Shown here one piece after another: positions 46,540-55,690 of a stretch of DNA of 64,000 nucleotides (its first letter is position 1; each line of letters starts with the position of its first letter). The notes under the pieces are model-generated. The model made no database searches and had not been told where the DNA came from. It was given only the letters and a program-made list of their open reading frames with translations. A program made the translations under genes and the position numbers. The stretch comes from Gnetum montanum (taxonomy: Eukaryota > Streptophyta > Gnetopsida > Gnetales > Gnetaceae): NCBI GenBank assembly GCA_015680685.1, contig MNCI01026219.1, positions 719,875 to 783,874 of the forward strand. The letters run 5' to 3'.

Positions 46540-47354
46540 CGTAGGAGACCCCCCTAAACCGAATTCCAACGAATGGAGAATTTCTTCCTCTGAGACACTA
46601 GCCCAGTTAGTCCCATCGAGGCCTAGATCGACATTTGCCAATGCTTTCCCCTTGTCAACCACCGACCATGTAGGATGTTTCAAGGGGAAATCACTCACAG
46701 AGACCTCCCCAGAAGCAGTCGTAATTACCCTCGTGGGTGATTCCATCTCAACAGTTGTATTCCTAGCAAAGGTATCGAATGTAGAACGTAGACCCAGACC
46801 CTCTATGAACATTTCAAGCTGACATTTTTCTATGGATGATTCCTTCAATGATTTCTTTTAATGATGCTTGTGGTTCTTCTCATCTTGACCCCACTTATGC
46901 ACCTTGGAAGTGAAAGCCTTCCAATCCTAGCACTTGAGGTTCAGTAAATCTATCTGGGCCTTATGCTCTGCTAGTTTTCGAGTCAGTGATGCATGGCGAT
47001 TTAGCAAGTTCCAATATCTAGTATAAGTGATCTCAGAAGTTTGCCAAGAACGATCACCTGTTAGTCTGGCTGAGGTGAACTCATACCGAGCCTTGAGATC
47101 ATCACATTCAATTGATAACTCAGAAACCTCTTTTTGATTTTCCTGAATTTGCAACCATAGCTATTCAATGGAACGCCTACAAGTCCAAAGCGATTTGGCG
47201 TTATGCACAAGACCTTCCGCCACCTCGTCATAGACCGGCCTTGGCATTTGTTCAACTTTTGACAGTAGTGCAGGCAAGCTTTCAATACTAACAATCTCAG
47301 ATGGATCCCACTTCAGCTTGGCTCTTGCACACATGAAAGGAATAGCCATTAGAC
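46540..47354 (-). pseudogene. Antisense gene exon 7, coiled-coil-like
   Basis: 815 bases in one frame with three stops (47162-47160, near 46926, near 46860). It contains IQENQKEVSELSIECDDLKA and a long Leu/Glu/Lys/Arg-rich helix (about 47150-46930), predicted by eye as coiled coil. The acceptor is CATCTAAG. The donor is ACG-ATAAGC, probably a decayed GTAAGC. Confidence 0.7.
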
Positions 47355-47414
47355 CTTAGATGGAAAAAAGAAGAGTGAAACTCGAAGGTTGAAAAACACT
47401 TGAGACACATGTAC

Positions 47415-47609
47415 CTATTTCACGGTGGGCTTGTTGAATGCGTTCGACCACCTCGTCAACGATACTGGTCACGAAATCCATCTTAATCGGCATCTCGGTC
47501 CAAGTAAATGGTTCATGAGTATGAGATGGACGAGCCTCCGTGGCCGTTTCAGGGGGAGCCACTATCATCGGCACTTCCAACTGCATTGTAGGAATCGTCC
47601 TATCTTCCT
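47415..47609 (-). CDS. Antisense gene exon 6
   Basis: 195 open bases between CACTTCCAG and GTACATG. Text includes PPETATEARPSHTHEPFTW and MDFVTSIVDEVVERIQQAH. Phase is conserved at both ends. Confidence 0.7.
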
Positions 47610-47692
47610 CTGGAAGTGATAAAAAACATAAAATTAAAACACCATAGAAACAATGATTCACAAGGCAACGCAATAAAAAAAAGGGAATATAC

Positions 47693-47944
47693 CATGTTCT
47701 CTATCCCCTTCCCAGTTTGGAGGGTTACCAAGGTCTAATCTTCCCTTAAGGAAGCTACTGAACATCTCATCAACACCATCCCGGTCATCGACCAGTTCTG
47801 TCTTCGTGGTGTCTTTCGCTAGCTCTTCCATCAATTCCACCTGATCTTTGCCGACCTCTTCCTCCTGAATTATTAAGTCCGTTGGAACCTCCTCCTCCTC
47901 AACAATGGTTTCTAGCTTTTGTCTCCTCACTTCCCAAGTCAGGT
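47693..47944 (-). CDS. Antisense gene exon 5, acidic
   Basis: 252 open bases from TGTCTTCAG to GTATATTC. Very acidic: TIVEEEEVPTDLIIQEEEVG and KTELVDDRDGVDEMF. Phase is conserved at both ends. Confidence 0.75.
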
Positions 47945-48034
47945 CTGAAGACATTAGTTTCATGTAAGCAGTCAAAACAAAAAAAATGAATAAGATGAAA
48001 ATGACAATACAATAAGTGCACCAAGCTTATTTAC

Positions 48035-49060
48035 CTCGAATAGGCATTTTGAATCATATTTGCTTCACCCTTGGCTCTTCCATAGTCGCGACCACCTCTT
48101 TAGGGCATTCGCGCTTCTGAATCTTCAACTTGGCTTTCCCGATGGTCTCTTTGATGACCCAATCAGCTCTCTTTGTAGTGTAGGTCACATTCTCTGGTTC
48201 CAACCCCACACTGTTACATGTATGGATTGAAGTACCAGATTACCCCTCTGTTGTGATGGAAACTGATTCATCGATCCCCTCGGGTGCATCTTGGGACTCA
48301 GCTACCTCAAACAAATGGTTAATCCACGGGTGAGATAACTGAGTACGGTCTTACAAAACATACTTATTGTCTACGTGAACCACTAGAAATTCGGCCAGGT
48401 GATGTAGATAACCTGTGAAGAATGCGAAGGTAAAATGGGACTGCGCCTCAACGTTTGAACACAATCGCACTATCTCCCTATGGAAACCCAATAAGAAAAA
48501 TTGGGCCCAATTATAGCGCATCCCAGTCTCTAAAACGGTCTGCATGATGCGCACGGCCTCCACCCCAAGACTCTTCACTTGAGATAGGGATTTGGGAAAC
48601 GCCTGTGCCATAAACAAGGGATACAATTCATTGACTTCCATCACCTTTGACGTTCCCTGCGTAGGGAATCCTTTAGAGCCCTTGGGAATTCCCAACCAAT
48701 CTTCTAGCTCATGCACCACATGGAGTTCTTTTTGCACCGTGTCCAAAACCACATTCACACCATCTGTCGGTACGCTGAAGAGGTTGGAAAAGAACTTGAC
48801 CGATAGATGGAAGACTATTTTGACACCCTTAATACGGGTGCTGTAGTAGGTGACAGAGTTGTCGAACAAATCAGAAATTCCAATCATTTCAGCTATAGAG
48901 ACATTAGGGCTTGGGGTTGTGAATAACTCCATGAGGCTGGCATCATCCAAACAACAAACAAGAGATGGTGGGGCACTGGTACCCAACCATTACTGCACCT
49001 TGCTAATCTCCCCAAACATCATCGACAAGGTGCTCTCAGTCTGCCCTGTCGTAATAGGGT
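48035..49060 (-). pseudogene. Antisense gene exon 4, largest
   Basis: 1026 bases in one frame with stops at 48992-48990, 48353-48351, near 48242 and near 48052; the longest open part (48986-48351) is 211 codons. Text: VKFFSNLFSVPTDGVN, ELEDWLGIPKGSKGFP, TGMRYNWAQFFLLGFHREI and FTGYLHHLAEFLVV. No family was recognised. The acceptor is a tandem one after a C-run (CAGCGAAG); use of the second AG keeps frame. Donor GTAAAT. Confidence 0.75.
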
Positions 49061-49176
49061 CTTCGCTGGGGGGGGGGGGACATTAACTGTAAACACAATT
49101 TAAAACCATACACCAGTATGACCAATGTTACAGCCGAACAAAAAGAGTAAGTCGTCAAGCAAATATCATCACTTAC

Positions 49177-49448
49177 CTTCAGTCGTAGGCCTCGAGGTGC
49201 TAGGACCCAAGTCAGTATCACGAGGGAAAACCGGTCCATTGCGTGACCAATCTCTATGCAGCCACCCTCGAGTTGTGCATTGTGCAAACGCCCTGGAAAA
49301 TCGCTTGTGGAAATGAACAATGTCACCCTTGGTTTGAGCTAATATAGCTCTGTGGAGGGTGGGGCCCACCATGAAGGTCTCCAAAGTGGTGTGAGCTAGT
49401 GCAAGCCTATTATCATTGACGCATATTCCATCTTTGTCAATTTGGGGC
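49177..49448 (-). CDS. Antisense gene exon 3
   Basis: 272 open bases from TTTTACAG to a consensus donor, GTAAGTG. Text: PQIDKDGICVNDNRLALAH, GPTLHRAILAQTKGDIVHFH and RGWLHRDWSRNGPVF. No stops. Confidence 0.75.
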
Positions 49449-49523
49449 CTGTAAAAGAATGGTCATCAGAACAGGAAGAAACACTAAACGACAAAATAGA
49501 AACAACAAAATACACAACCTTAC

Positions 49524-49974
49524 CTCTCTACCCTCTACACCGTGCCCAGAGGGTTATGAAATAATGTGTGCGCACACGCAGCCAAAAAACAAAGTGTTAT
49601 TAAGATAGTGAGGCCCACGTGGCAACAAGTCCCATATGCGCGATAAAGGATGAGTAGATCGGGGCCCTCTAGAAGGACCTTCCTCAATCGTAAGCGATCC
49701 CTCGTCAATGTCCACCATGAAAATCATGACACCATTTGTAGATCCTGGCAACATTACTTTGAGCACACTCCACACCACTTGTTCACTTAGGTGTGACCAT
49801 ATCACTACCTTGAATCTGTCTAGGATGAAGGCAAGGAATTCACAAGCCCCTTCCCTGAACCATACCCCATTGTTATCAATAGGCAGATCAGGGGCAGGTT
49901 CGTCGGTATCAAGGGGATTGAACCATGCCAGTACCTTGACCAGCTCAACTACTAGGAGGAAAGGCTCAGGAACC
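49524..49974 (-). pseudogene. Antisense gene exon 2, HAD/FCP1-like
   Basis: 451 bases from TTTGTAG to GTAAGG. FLLVVELVKVLAWFN is in the place of the DxDxT-type motif I of FCP1/NIF phosphatases (Asp appears as Glu). GVWFREGACEFLAFILDRF and KVVIWSHLSEQVVWSVLK resemble their RPG..EFL...F.V.IWT block. One TAA (49556-49554). A one-base shift just before it restores frame with exon 3. The match was judged by eye only. Confidence 0.6.
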
Positions 49975-50069
49975 CTACAAATAACTAGAATGCCATGGTA
50001 AATCAGCTATACACCAAAATGAAATAGAGAAATGAAACTCCACATTGAAGACCAATACTTCAAAAAAAA

Positions 50070-50515
50070 TTGCTAACTATTTACACTCGGCGTATACGTT
50101 CTCAAGAAACTGTTTACGCTCGACGTATACGCTACCAAGAAATGGTTTACACTCGGCGTACATGCTGTGAAAACTATTTACGCTTAGCGTGCAGACTTTG
50201 CACGCTACCAAAATCATCTACGCCCAGCGTGCAGACCTTGTACGCTGCGAAGTCCGTCTACGCTCAGCGTACAGACCCTTTACACTATGAATCTACGCTC
50301 AGCGTATAGACCCTTTACGCTGCGAACCTACGATCAGCGTACAGATCCTTTACGCTGCGAACCTACGATCAGCATACAGACCCTTTACGCTGCGAACCTA
50401 TGATCAGTGTACAGATCCTTTACGCTACGAATCTATGATTAGCGTACAGACCCTTTACGCTGTGAACCTACGATCAGTGTACAGACCCTTTACGCTGTCA
50501 AAACTGTCTATGCCC
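50070..50515 (-). repeat. 36-base tandem array in intron 1 of the antisense gene
   Basis: Roughly ten units around ACCCTTTACGCTGCGAACC and GATCAGCGTACAGA (plus-strand text), regular from 50270 to 50490, more degenerate towards 50070. Confidence 0.85.
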
Positions 50516-50566
50516 AGATAACAAATACAAATGAAAGTAATTAACTGAGATAAGATCAGAGCATAC

Positions 50567-50697
50567 CTGTGTGCCGGTCCAAGCCATGATGGAATCCTAG
50601 GGATAGGCAAAAACTGCAGCATGGCCTCACTTTCCTCCATGAAAGTCAAGTTGGGCCACTTCCTCCCTTGGCCTTCTACCTCCTTTCCCTTGCCCAT
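50567..50697 (-). CDS. Antisense gene exon 1
   Basis: ATG 50697, 43 codons plus two bases, donor GTATGC. It starts MGKGKEVEGQGRKWPNLTF and continues MEESEAMLQFLPIPRIPSW. The split Arg codon is completed by exon 2. Confidence 0.75.
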
Positions 50698-50930
50698 TCT
50701 GGTGTCCTATACGCTGAATCTCACAGGTCTATGTTGGCGTTTGAGCCTCTACACTCATGCTTATGCTCATGCTGGGGTTTGAACCTCTACACTCACGTTG
50801 GGGTTCGAGTCTCTATGCTCACGCTTACACCGGGGTTTGCTGCTCTATGCTTACACCGAGGTTTTGCACTTTACGCTTATGCTACAATTGAGGTTTACGC
50901 TCATGCTCTGGTTTGATGCAGGTTCACACT
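50698..50930 (-). repeat. Repeat-rich presumed 5' UTR of the antisense gene
   Basis: Degenerate units of about 30-40 bases with GGGTTYGA and CTCTAYGCTYACRC (plus-strand text). It lies between the TATA box and the ATG. Confidence 0.6.
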
Positions 50931-50954
50931 GCCTCTGACAACTGACAACCTTAC

Positions 50955-50970
50955 GCTATATATAACACCC
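50955..50970 (-). promoter_or_regulatory. TATA box upstream of the antisense gene
   Basis: Minus-strand GTTATATATAGCG, about 260 bases before the ATG. No LTR lies nearby in this orientation, so it would be the gene's own promoter. Confidence 0.6.
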
Positions 50971-51193
50971 CGTTGACCCCGCCGCTGCCACCACCTTCCA
51001 TTTTTTTTATTTATTTTATTTTATTTTATCAAATTTAATTAAAATGATTCAAAGTACAAAATGCGATAAAATGCAAGATAAGATAACGAATACTGCCACA
51101 TACCATATTTCCTAGTAAACTAATGTCTGTTACCCGCACTGAATGTTTTGGTGCAAACTCTTCGGTATAGATCATGCATCAACTAAGCAGCAT

Positions 51194-51440
51194 CAAGCCA
51201 CATTCAGCCTGGTAAGGCCTTAAACTGCCACATTTGTCCCGGTAAGGCCTTAAACTGCCACATACGGCCCGGTAAGGCCTTAAACTGTCACATTTGGCCC
51301 GGTAAGGCCTTAAACTACCACATATAGCCCAGTAAGGCCTTAAACTACCACATTCGGCCCGGTAAGGCCTTAAATTGCCACATTTGGCCCGGTAAGGCCT
51401 TAAACTGCCACATTCGGCCCGGTAGGGCCTTAAACCACCA
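51194..51440 (+). repeat. 30-base minisatellite before RT
   Basis: Eight units around GGTAAGGCCTTAAACTGCCAC at an exact 30-base period (51208 to 51440). On the minus strand the array is open and would encode a decapeptide repeat (GSLRPYRAEC). Confidence 0.9.
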
Positions 51441-51515
51441 CTATACACGTACACATGATTTACGTTGCCAAAGAACAAGTAAGAACACCTACTAGCTCAC
51501 TTTGCTCTTTATTTA

Positions 51516-52700
51516 TTGGCAAGAGCAAGCCTGATGGATTATCAGCATTTTTCCACACCATTGACCATCGATGGACTGTACGGAAAGATCACAAGAGAAA
51601 TCGACATAAATTCCATCAACTTAGGTCTATCGACGGACGACACAGTCATAGCCTCAACACAACAAACTTTAGACAGGTACAAAGGTATGACAAAATCCCT
51701 CGACATAGAAGCTGATAGCATCACTGAAGACCTATTGACTGAAACCCCCATCGCTATGCCTGATGGTGAAATCAAGATATTAAAATTAAGTACACTATTG
51801 CAACCTTAACTGGCCAGAGACATAGAACATGTGCTTCGAGATAACATAAAAGCATTCGCTTGGTCTTACACTGACATGCTTGGGTTAGATCCTCGAATCG
51901 TCCAGCACAATATCATACTCGATCCAAAATTAAGGCCAGCCAAACAAAAGGCACGAAAGGTTAAGCTTGAGGTAGCATTGGCAGTTCGCAATGAGATCAA
52001 CAAACTCTATCAGGCAAGTTTCATTCGGGCTGTAGACTACATTGACGGGGTATCCAACATGGTCATTGTCCCGAAGAAGAACAGAAGCATTCACCTATGC
52101 ATTGACTTCCGGGACCTTAATGTTGCAACCATAAAAGATGATTTCTCCCTACCCAGCATTGATCAACTTGTTGACTCAACCGCTGGGCGCACCTTGTTAT
52201 CTTTTATGGATGGCTTCTCAGGATATAACCAGATATGCATTAACCCGGAGCATCAGCTCCGGACTACCTTTATGACACCATGGGGTACCTTCTGTTACAC
52301 GATGATGCCATTTGGTCTAAAGAATGCTGGGGCCATATACCAAAGGGCAATGACATTTATTTTCAATAATTACATTACTCGCTCAATGATTATGTAGATG
52401 ACATGGCAATTAAATCAAAAATGCCAGAGCAACACATCCAAGATTTAGATTTGATCCTAAAACGTTGCTTAAAATATGAACTTAGGCTCAACCCGAAGAA
52501 ATGTGTTTTCAGAGTAAAAACATGCAAGATGCTGGGCTTTGTAGTGTTAGAAACAAGAATATGAGTGGACTTAGATAAGGTTAAAGCTGTCATCAATTTA
52601 AAATCACCGAGCAACATTACTGAACTTCGGGGTCTACAAGGTAGACTACAGTTCATTAGGCATTTCATAGAAAAACTGACAGACAAGTTAAAACCCATGA
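51516..52700 (+). pseudogene. Reverse transcriptase of element G
   Basis: N-terminal segment to 51809 (stop), then 51831-52397: NIILDPKLRPAKQKARK, GVSNMVIVPKKNRSIHLCID, FMDGFSGYNQICINPEHQ, TPWGTFCYTMMPFGLKNAG and AMTFIFNNYI. The catalytic DYVDDMAIKS follows at about 52393-52420 after a one-base frameshift, so the YVDD motif itself is present. The thumb (LRGLQGRLQFIRHFIEKL) is at 52625-52680. The start of the exon is unclear because RT is separated from protease by 5.8 kb. Confidence 0.85.
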
Positions 52701-53160
52701 ACCACTTGTTACGAAAGAATGTTCATTTTGAATGGACTCCATAGTGCCAGGAAGCCTTCGACCACATTAAAGCAGCACTGGCTCAGCTACCAATAGTATG
52801 CCCTCCACAGAAAAATAAGCCCTTCTACATCTATCTCGCTACGTCGGATGCGTCTATCGCTTCTATGCTTTGCCAGAAACGAGACGATGGGACCGAAATC
52901 CCTGTTTATTACTTGAGCCATGCATTAGTGGCCCACAAAAAGAAGTACAATGAGGTAGAGAGGTCATGTTTAGCCCTTGTCTTTTCCCTAAAGAAATGGT
53001 GACATTACCTCTTCCGTAACCAAACCAACATAATCTATAAAGATAATGTGCTCAGAGCCATCACCTGTAACATTTACGAGTCAAGCAGAATAGCACGTTG
53101 GAAAGCCATAATAGCCGAATTCGACCTACATTACATAGCATAGTCATCAATCAAGGGTCA
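52701..53160 (+). pseudogene. First RNase H of element G
   Basis: FEWTP, then FYIYLATSDASIASMLCQK (Asp in TSDAS), EIPVYYLSHAL, YNEVERSCLALVFSLKKW (Glu) and ITCNIYESSRIARWKAIIAEFDL. Stops at 52741 and 53000 and near 53141. Catalytic order as in Ty3/Gypsy RNase H. Confidence 0.8.
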
Positions 53161-53869
53161 AGCCATAGCGAACCAACTGACTACATCACCAACACATGAT
53201 CAAGCAACAATAGAGCCAGAATTTACCGACAAAAATGTGAGTGCGATAGGCATAGTTCCTGATGAGTACGAAGCTATTTTGAACTTTTATGGGGCATCCA
53301 CCTCTCGAGGGGGGAATGCTGCTGCCGTCATCACCTATCCCTCTGGGGAGATCCGACCCTTCACTTATCGCTTCAACTTTCACTGCACCAACAACATAGC
53401 AGAATATGAAGGTCTCCTTAGGGGCCTTACGGCAGCACTAGCCTCCAACATCACATGACTTCTAGTTAGGGGAGACTCACAACTAGTTCTGAACCAAGTC
53501 ACAAATGTTTATACATGCAATGCACAACATTTACAACCATACTGTGACTTAGCTAAACACCTACTGAAGCAGTTTGAAAGTATGGATGCGCAACATGTTT
53601 CCAGAAATGATAACATCGTCGCAGATGCACTTGCTACGCTAGCTCTAAAGATATCGCTAGACATGTTCCATATGTTTCCTAGCTCTATAATCAGTTGTGC
53701 TAAACCCATAACTGATACCCTCAATGAGTTACCAATTGCATTCGTTAGTACAACACACGCAATAGAATGATATGACGACATAAAAGAGTACCTTCTACAC
53801 GGTGAAACACTGCAACACCTAACGAATGCATAAAAGGACATAGTACAAAAACGTTCTCGACAATATGCA
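53161..53869 (+). pseudogene. Second (archaeal-type) RNase H and linker of element G
   Basis: YEAILNFYGASTSRGGNAAA has Tyr where the first Asp is expected (H has Asp). NNIAEYEGLLRGL carries the Glu, VRGDSQLVLNQV the next Asp, and NIVADALATLAL the last Asp. This domain between RNase H and integrase is diagnostic for the Tat lineage. One stop near 53456. A linker to integrase follows. Confidence 0.85.
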
Positions 53870-55006
53870 TTGATAGGGGACACGTTGTGTCATCGATCCT
53901 ATGAAGGCATACTATTAACATGCATTAGTAGCATTGATGCCCAAACAATCATCGAGCAAGTACATGATGGATTTTGCGGAGGGCACATAGCACCTAAAGC
54001 AATGGTAATGAAAATAAGACGTTTGGGCTATTATTGGCCACACATGAAGTATGACTATCTCTCCAAGGCTAAAATGTGAAGTATCTATTAAAAACACAGC
54101 AGTCTAATACATGTTCCACCAAATGAGTTGCATACAGCGCAAATCACCTGGCCCTTTCAAAAGTGGGGGTTGGACTTTATTGGACCAATAACACCCTCAT
54201 CTTCTGCAGGGTATAGCTTCATCATAACAGCGACAGAGTATTTCATGAAGTCGGTAGAAGCTATTCCCCTTAGAAAAAGCACATCCAAACACATATGCAA
54301 CTTCATTCTTGAAAACATTGTGATCTGTTTTGGCATCCCCATGACCATCATCACTGATAACGGGCCACAATTCAGTAGTGCCGAAACCAGAACTTTCTGT
54401 GAAAGCCTAGGGATCAAACATTCATTTTCATCCCCTTACTACCCTCAGAGCAATGGACAAGCTGAAGCCACAAATAAAACCATCATTACGATACTTAAAA
54501 AGATGCTTACTAGAAGCAAGAAAAGATGGCACAAATAGCTAGTATACACGCTGTGGGCTTATCGTACTATACATCGGACCTCCATAGGTAAAATTCCATA
54601 TAGTCTTGTTTATGGCTCAGAAGCTATTTTACCCTTGGAGTTACAGGTACCGTCTCTAAGGATCACACTCTCTGGACTCCTCGACAAAGGGCAAAACAAT
54701 GACCTATGCATTGGTGACTTGGACTTGGTGGAGGAGGAACATATATGTGCACTTGATCAAATTGACTGGTATCAAAAATGACAACGACAATGCCATCAAC
54801 ACGATGTTCATAAGTGGCCTATCAAGGAAGGCGACCTTGTACTCAAAGTCATTTGGGAGCACTCGGACAAATTCTTAGCCAACTGAGAAGGGCCCTACTT
54901 GGTCACCAAAGCATACGACAACGGAGCATTCAAATTAGCTGACATGGAAGGGAATGAGCTTGCAAATCTGACCAATCATTTGTTCTTAAAACTATTTCAC
55001 ATTTAA
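53870..55006 (+). pseudogene. Integrase of element G
   Basis: The zinc region around GGHIAPKAMVMKIRRLGYYW lacks the Cys pair (stops at 54077 and 54089). Core: WPFQKWGLDFIGPITPSS (Asp), IITDNGPQFSSAETRTF (Asp) and YYPQSNGQAEATNKT (Glu), so the DDE triad is intact. The C-terminal part (EGDLVLKVIWEHSDKF, then EGPYLVTKAYDNGAFKLAD) ends at TAA 55004-55006. No chromodomain. Stops near 54536, 54779 and 54884. Confidence 0.85.
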
Positions 55007-55032
55007 GCATGGATTTAGGTATGCACTCATCC

Positions 55033-55255
55033 TGGCATCATGACGGTAAACTGATACCATAGCTCGTCCTGGCATCATGATGGTAAACTGATACCATAGC
55101 TCATCTTGGCATCATGATGGTAAACTGATATCATAGCTCATCCTGGCATCATGACGGTAAACTGATACCATAGCTCGTCCTGGGATCATGATGGTAAACT
55201 GATACCATAGCTCGTCCTGGCATCATGACGGTAAAATGATACCATAGAATTTACG
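55033..55255 (+). repeat. 37-base minisatellite, block 1, G 3' UTR
   Basis: Six units of 37 bases around GGCATCATGAYGGTAAACTG and ATACCATAGCTCRTCCT, starting 27 bases after the integrase stop. Confidence 0.9.
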
Positions 55256-55269
55256 TAATAACAATAAAC

Positions 55270-55357
55270 TAGCACCTGTCCGGGGATCATGACCGACCGA
55301 CGATCATGACCGACCGATGATCATGACCGACCGAAGGTAACCCTAAACCCTAAACTA
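55270..55357 (+). repeat. Junction patch with GACCGACCGA repeat and CCCTAAA units
   Basis: Three copies of ATCATGACCGACCGA, then CCCTAAACCCTAAAC at 55341-55355, i.e. two plant telomere-type units. It sits just before an LTR fragment. Confidence 0.75.
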
Positions 55358-55445
55358 GCAGGTAGGGTCTTGTATGCTTGTCTGGGCATCTCCTGGTCTC
55401 TGTTTCATTCTAGTTGGAGACCAACAATTTTGGACAGTACAGAAA
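55358..55445 (+). repeat. LTR 3'-end fragment inside G 3' UTR
   Basis: Matches the last 85 or so bases of LTR1 (GTAGGGTCTT, TCTCTGTTTCATTCTAG, GACAGTACA) and continues at 55446 into the PBS-like TGGTGCTAGAAAGAGGG, then minisatellite, exactly as after LTR1. Confidence 0.85.
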
Positions 55446-55690
55446 ATGGTGCTAGAAAGAGGGCCTCAAACTAGCATCATGACGGTAAACTGAAACCATA
55501 GCTTGTCCTGGCATCATGACGGTAAACTGATACCATAGCTCGTCCTGGGATCATGATGGTAAACTGATACCATAGCTCATCTTGGCATCATGATGGTAAA
55601 ATGATACCATAGCTCGTCCTGGCATCATGATGGTAAACTGATATCATAGCTCATCCTGGCATCATGATGGTAAACTGATACCATAGAATG
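55446..55690 (+). repeat. PBS-like site and 37-base minisatellite, block 2
   Basis: After the PBS-like site, GGGCCTCAAACTAG runs into six more 37-base units, then to looser TAAACTAGCA units up to about 55910. Confidence 0.85.

Larger units (their letters stand above)
46343..50697 (-). pseudogene. Antisense eight-exon gene inside element G
   Basis: Minus-strand gene between protease and RT of G. Exons: 50697-50567, 49974-49524, 49448-49177, 49060-48035, 47944-47693, 47609-47415, 47354-46540 and 46444-46343. Introns 1 to 6 begin GT and end AG; codon phase joins correctly at introns 1, 3, 4, 5, 6 and 7. Intron 2 needs a one-base shift in exon 2. The last donor is now AT (ATAAGC). About 1080 codons. 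Start ATG 50697, stop TAA at 46345-46343. About eight in-frame stops mean this copy is not functional. Exon 2 has HAD/FCP1-like text and exon 7 looks coiled-coil. The other exons are not recognised. A TATA box lies about 260 bases upstream. Confidence 0.8.

Noticed and set aside
51194-51440. Regular 30-base repeats resembling a CRISPR array
   Set aside because: Units are directly adjacent with no unique spacers, in plant retroelement DNA; it is a minisatellite.
55341-55355. Chromosome end
   Set aside because: Only two CCCTAAA units within retroelement sequence; interstitial.
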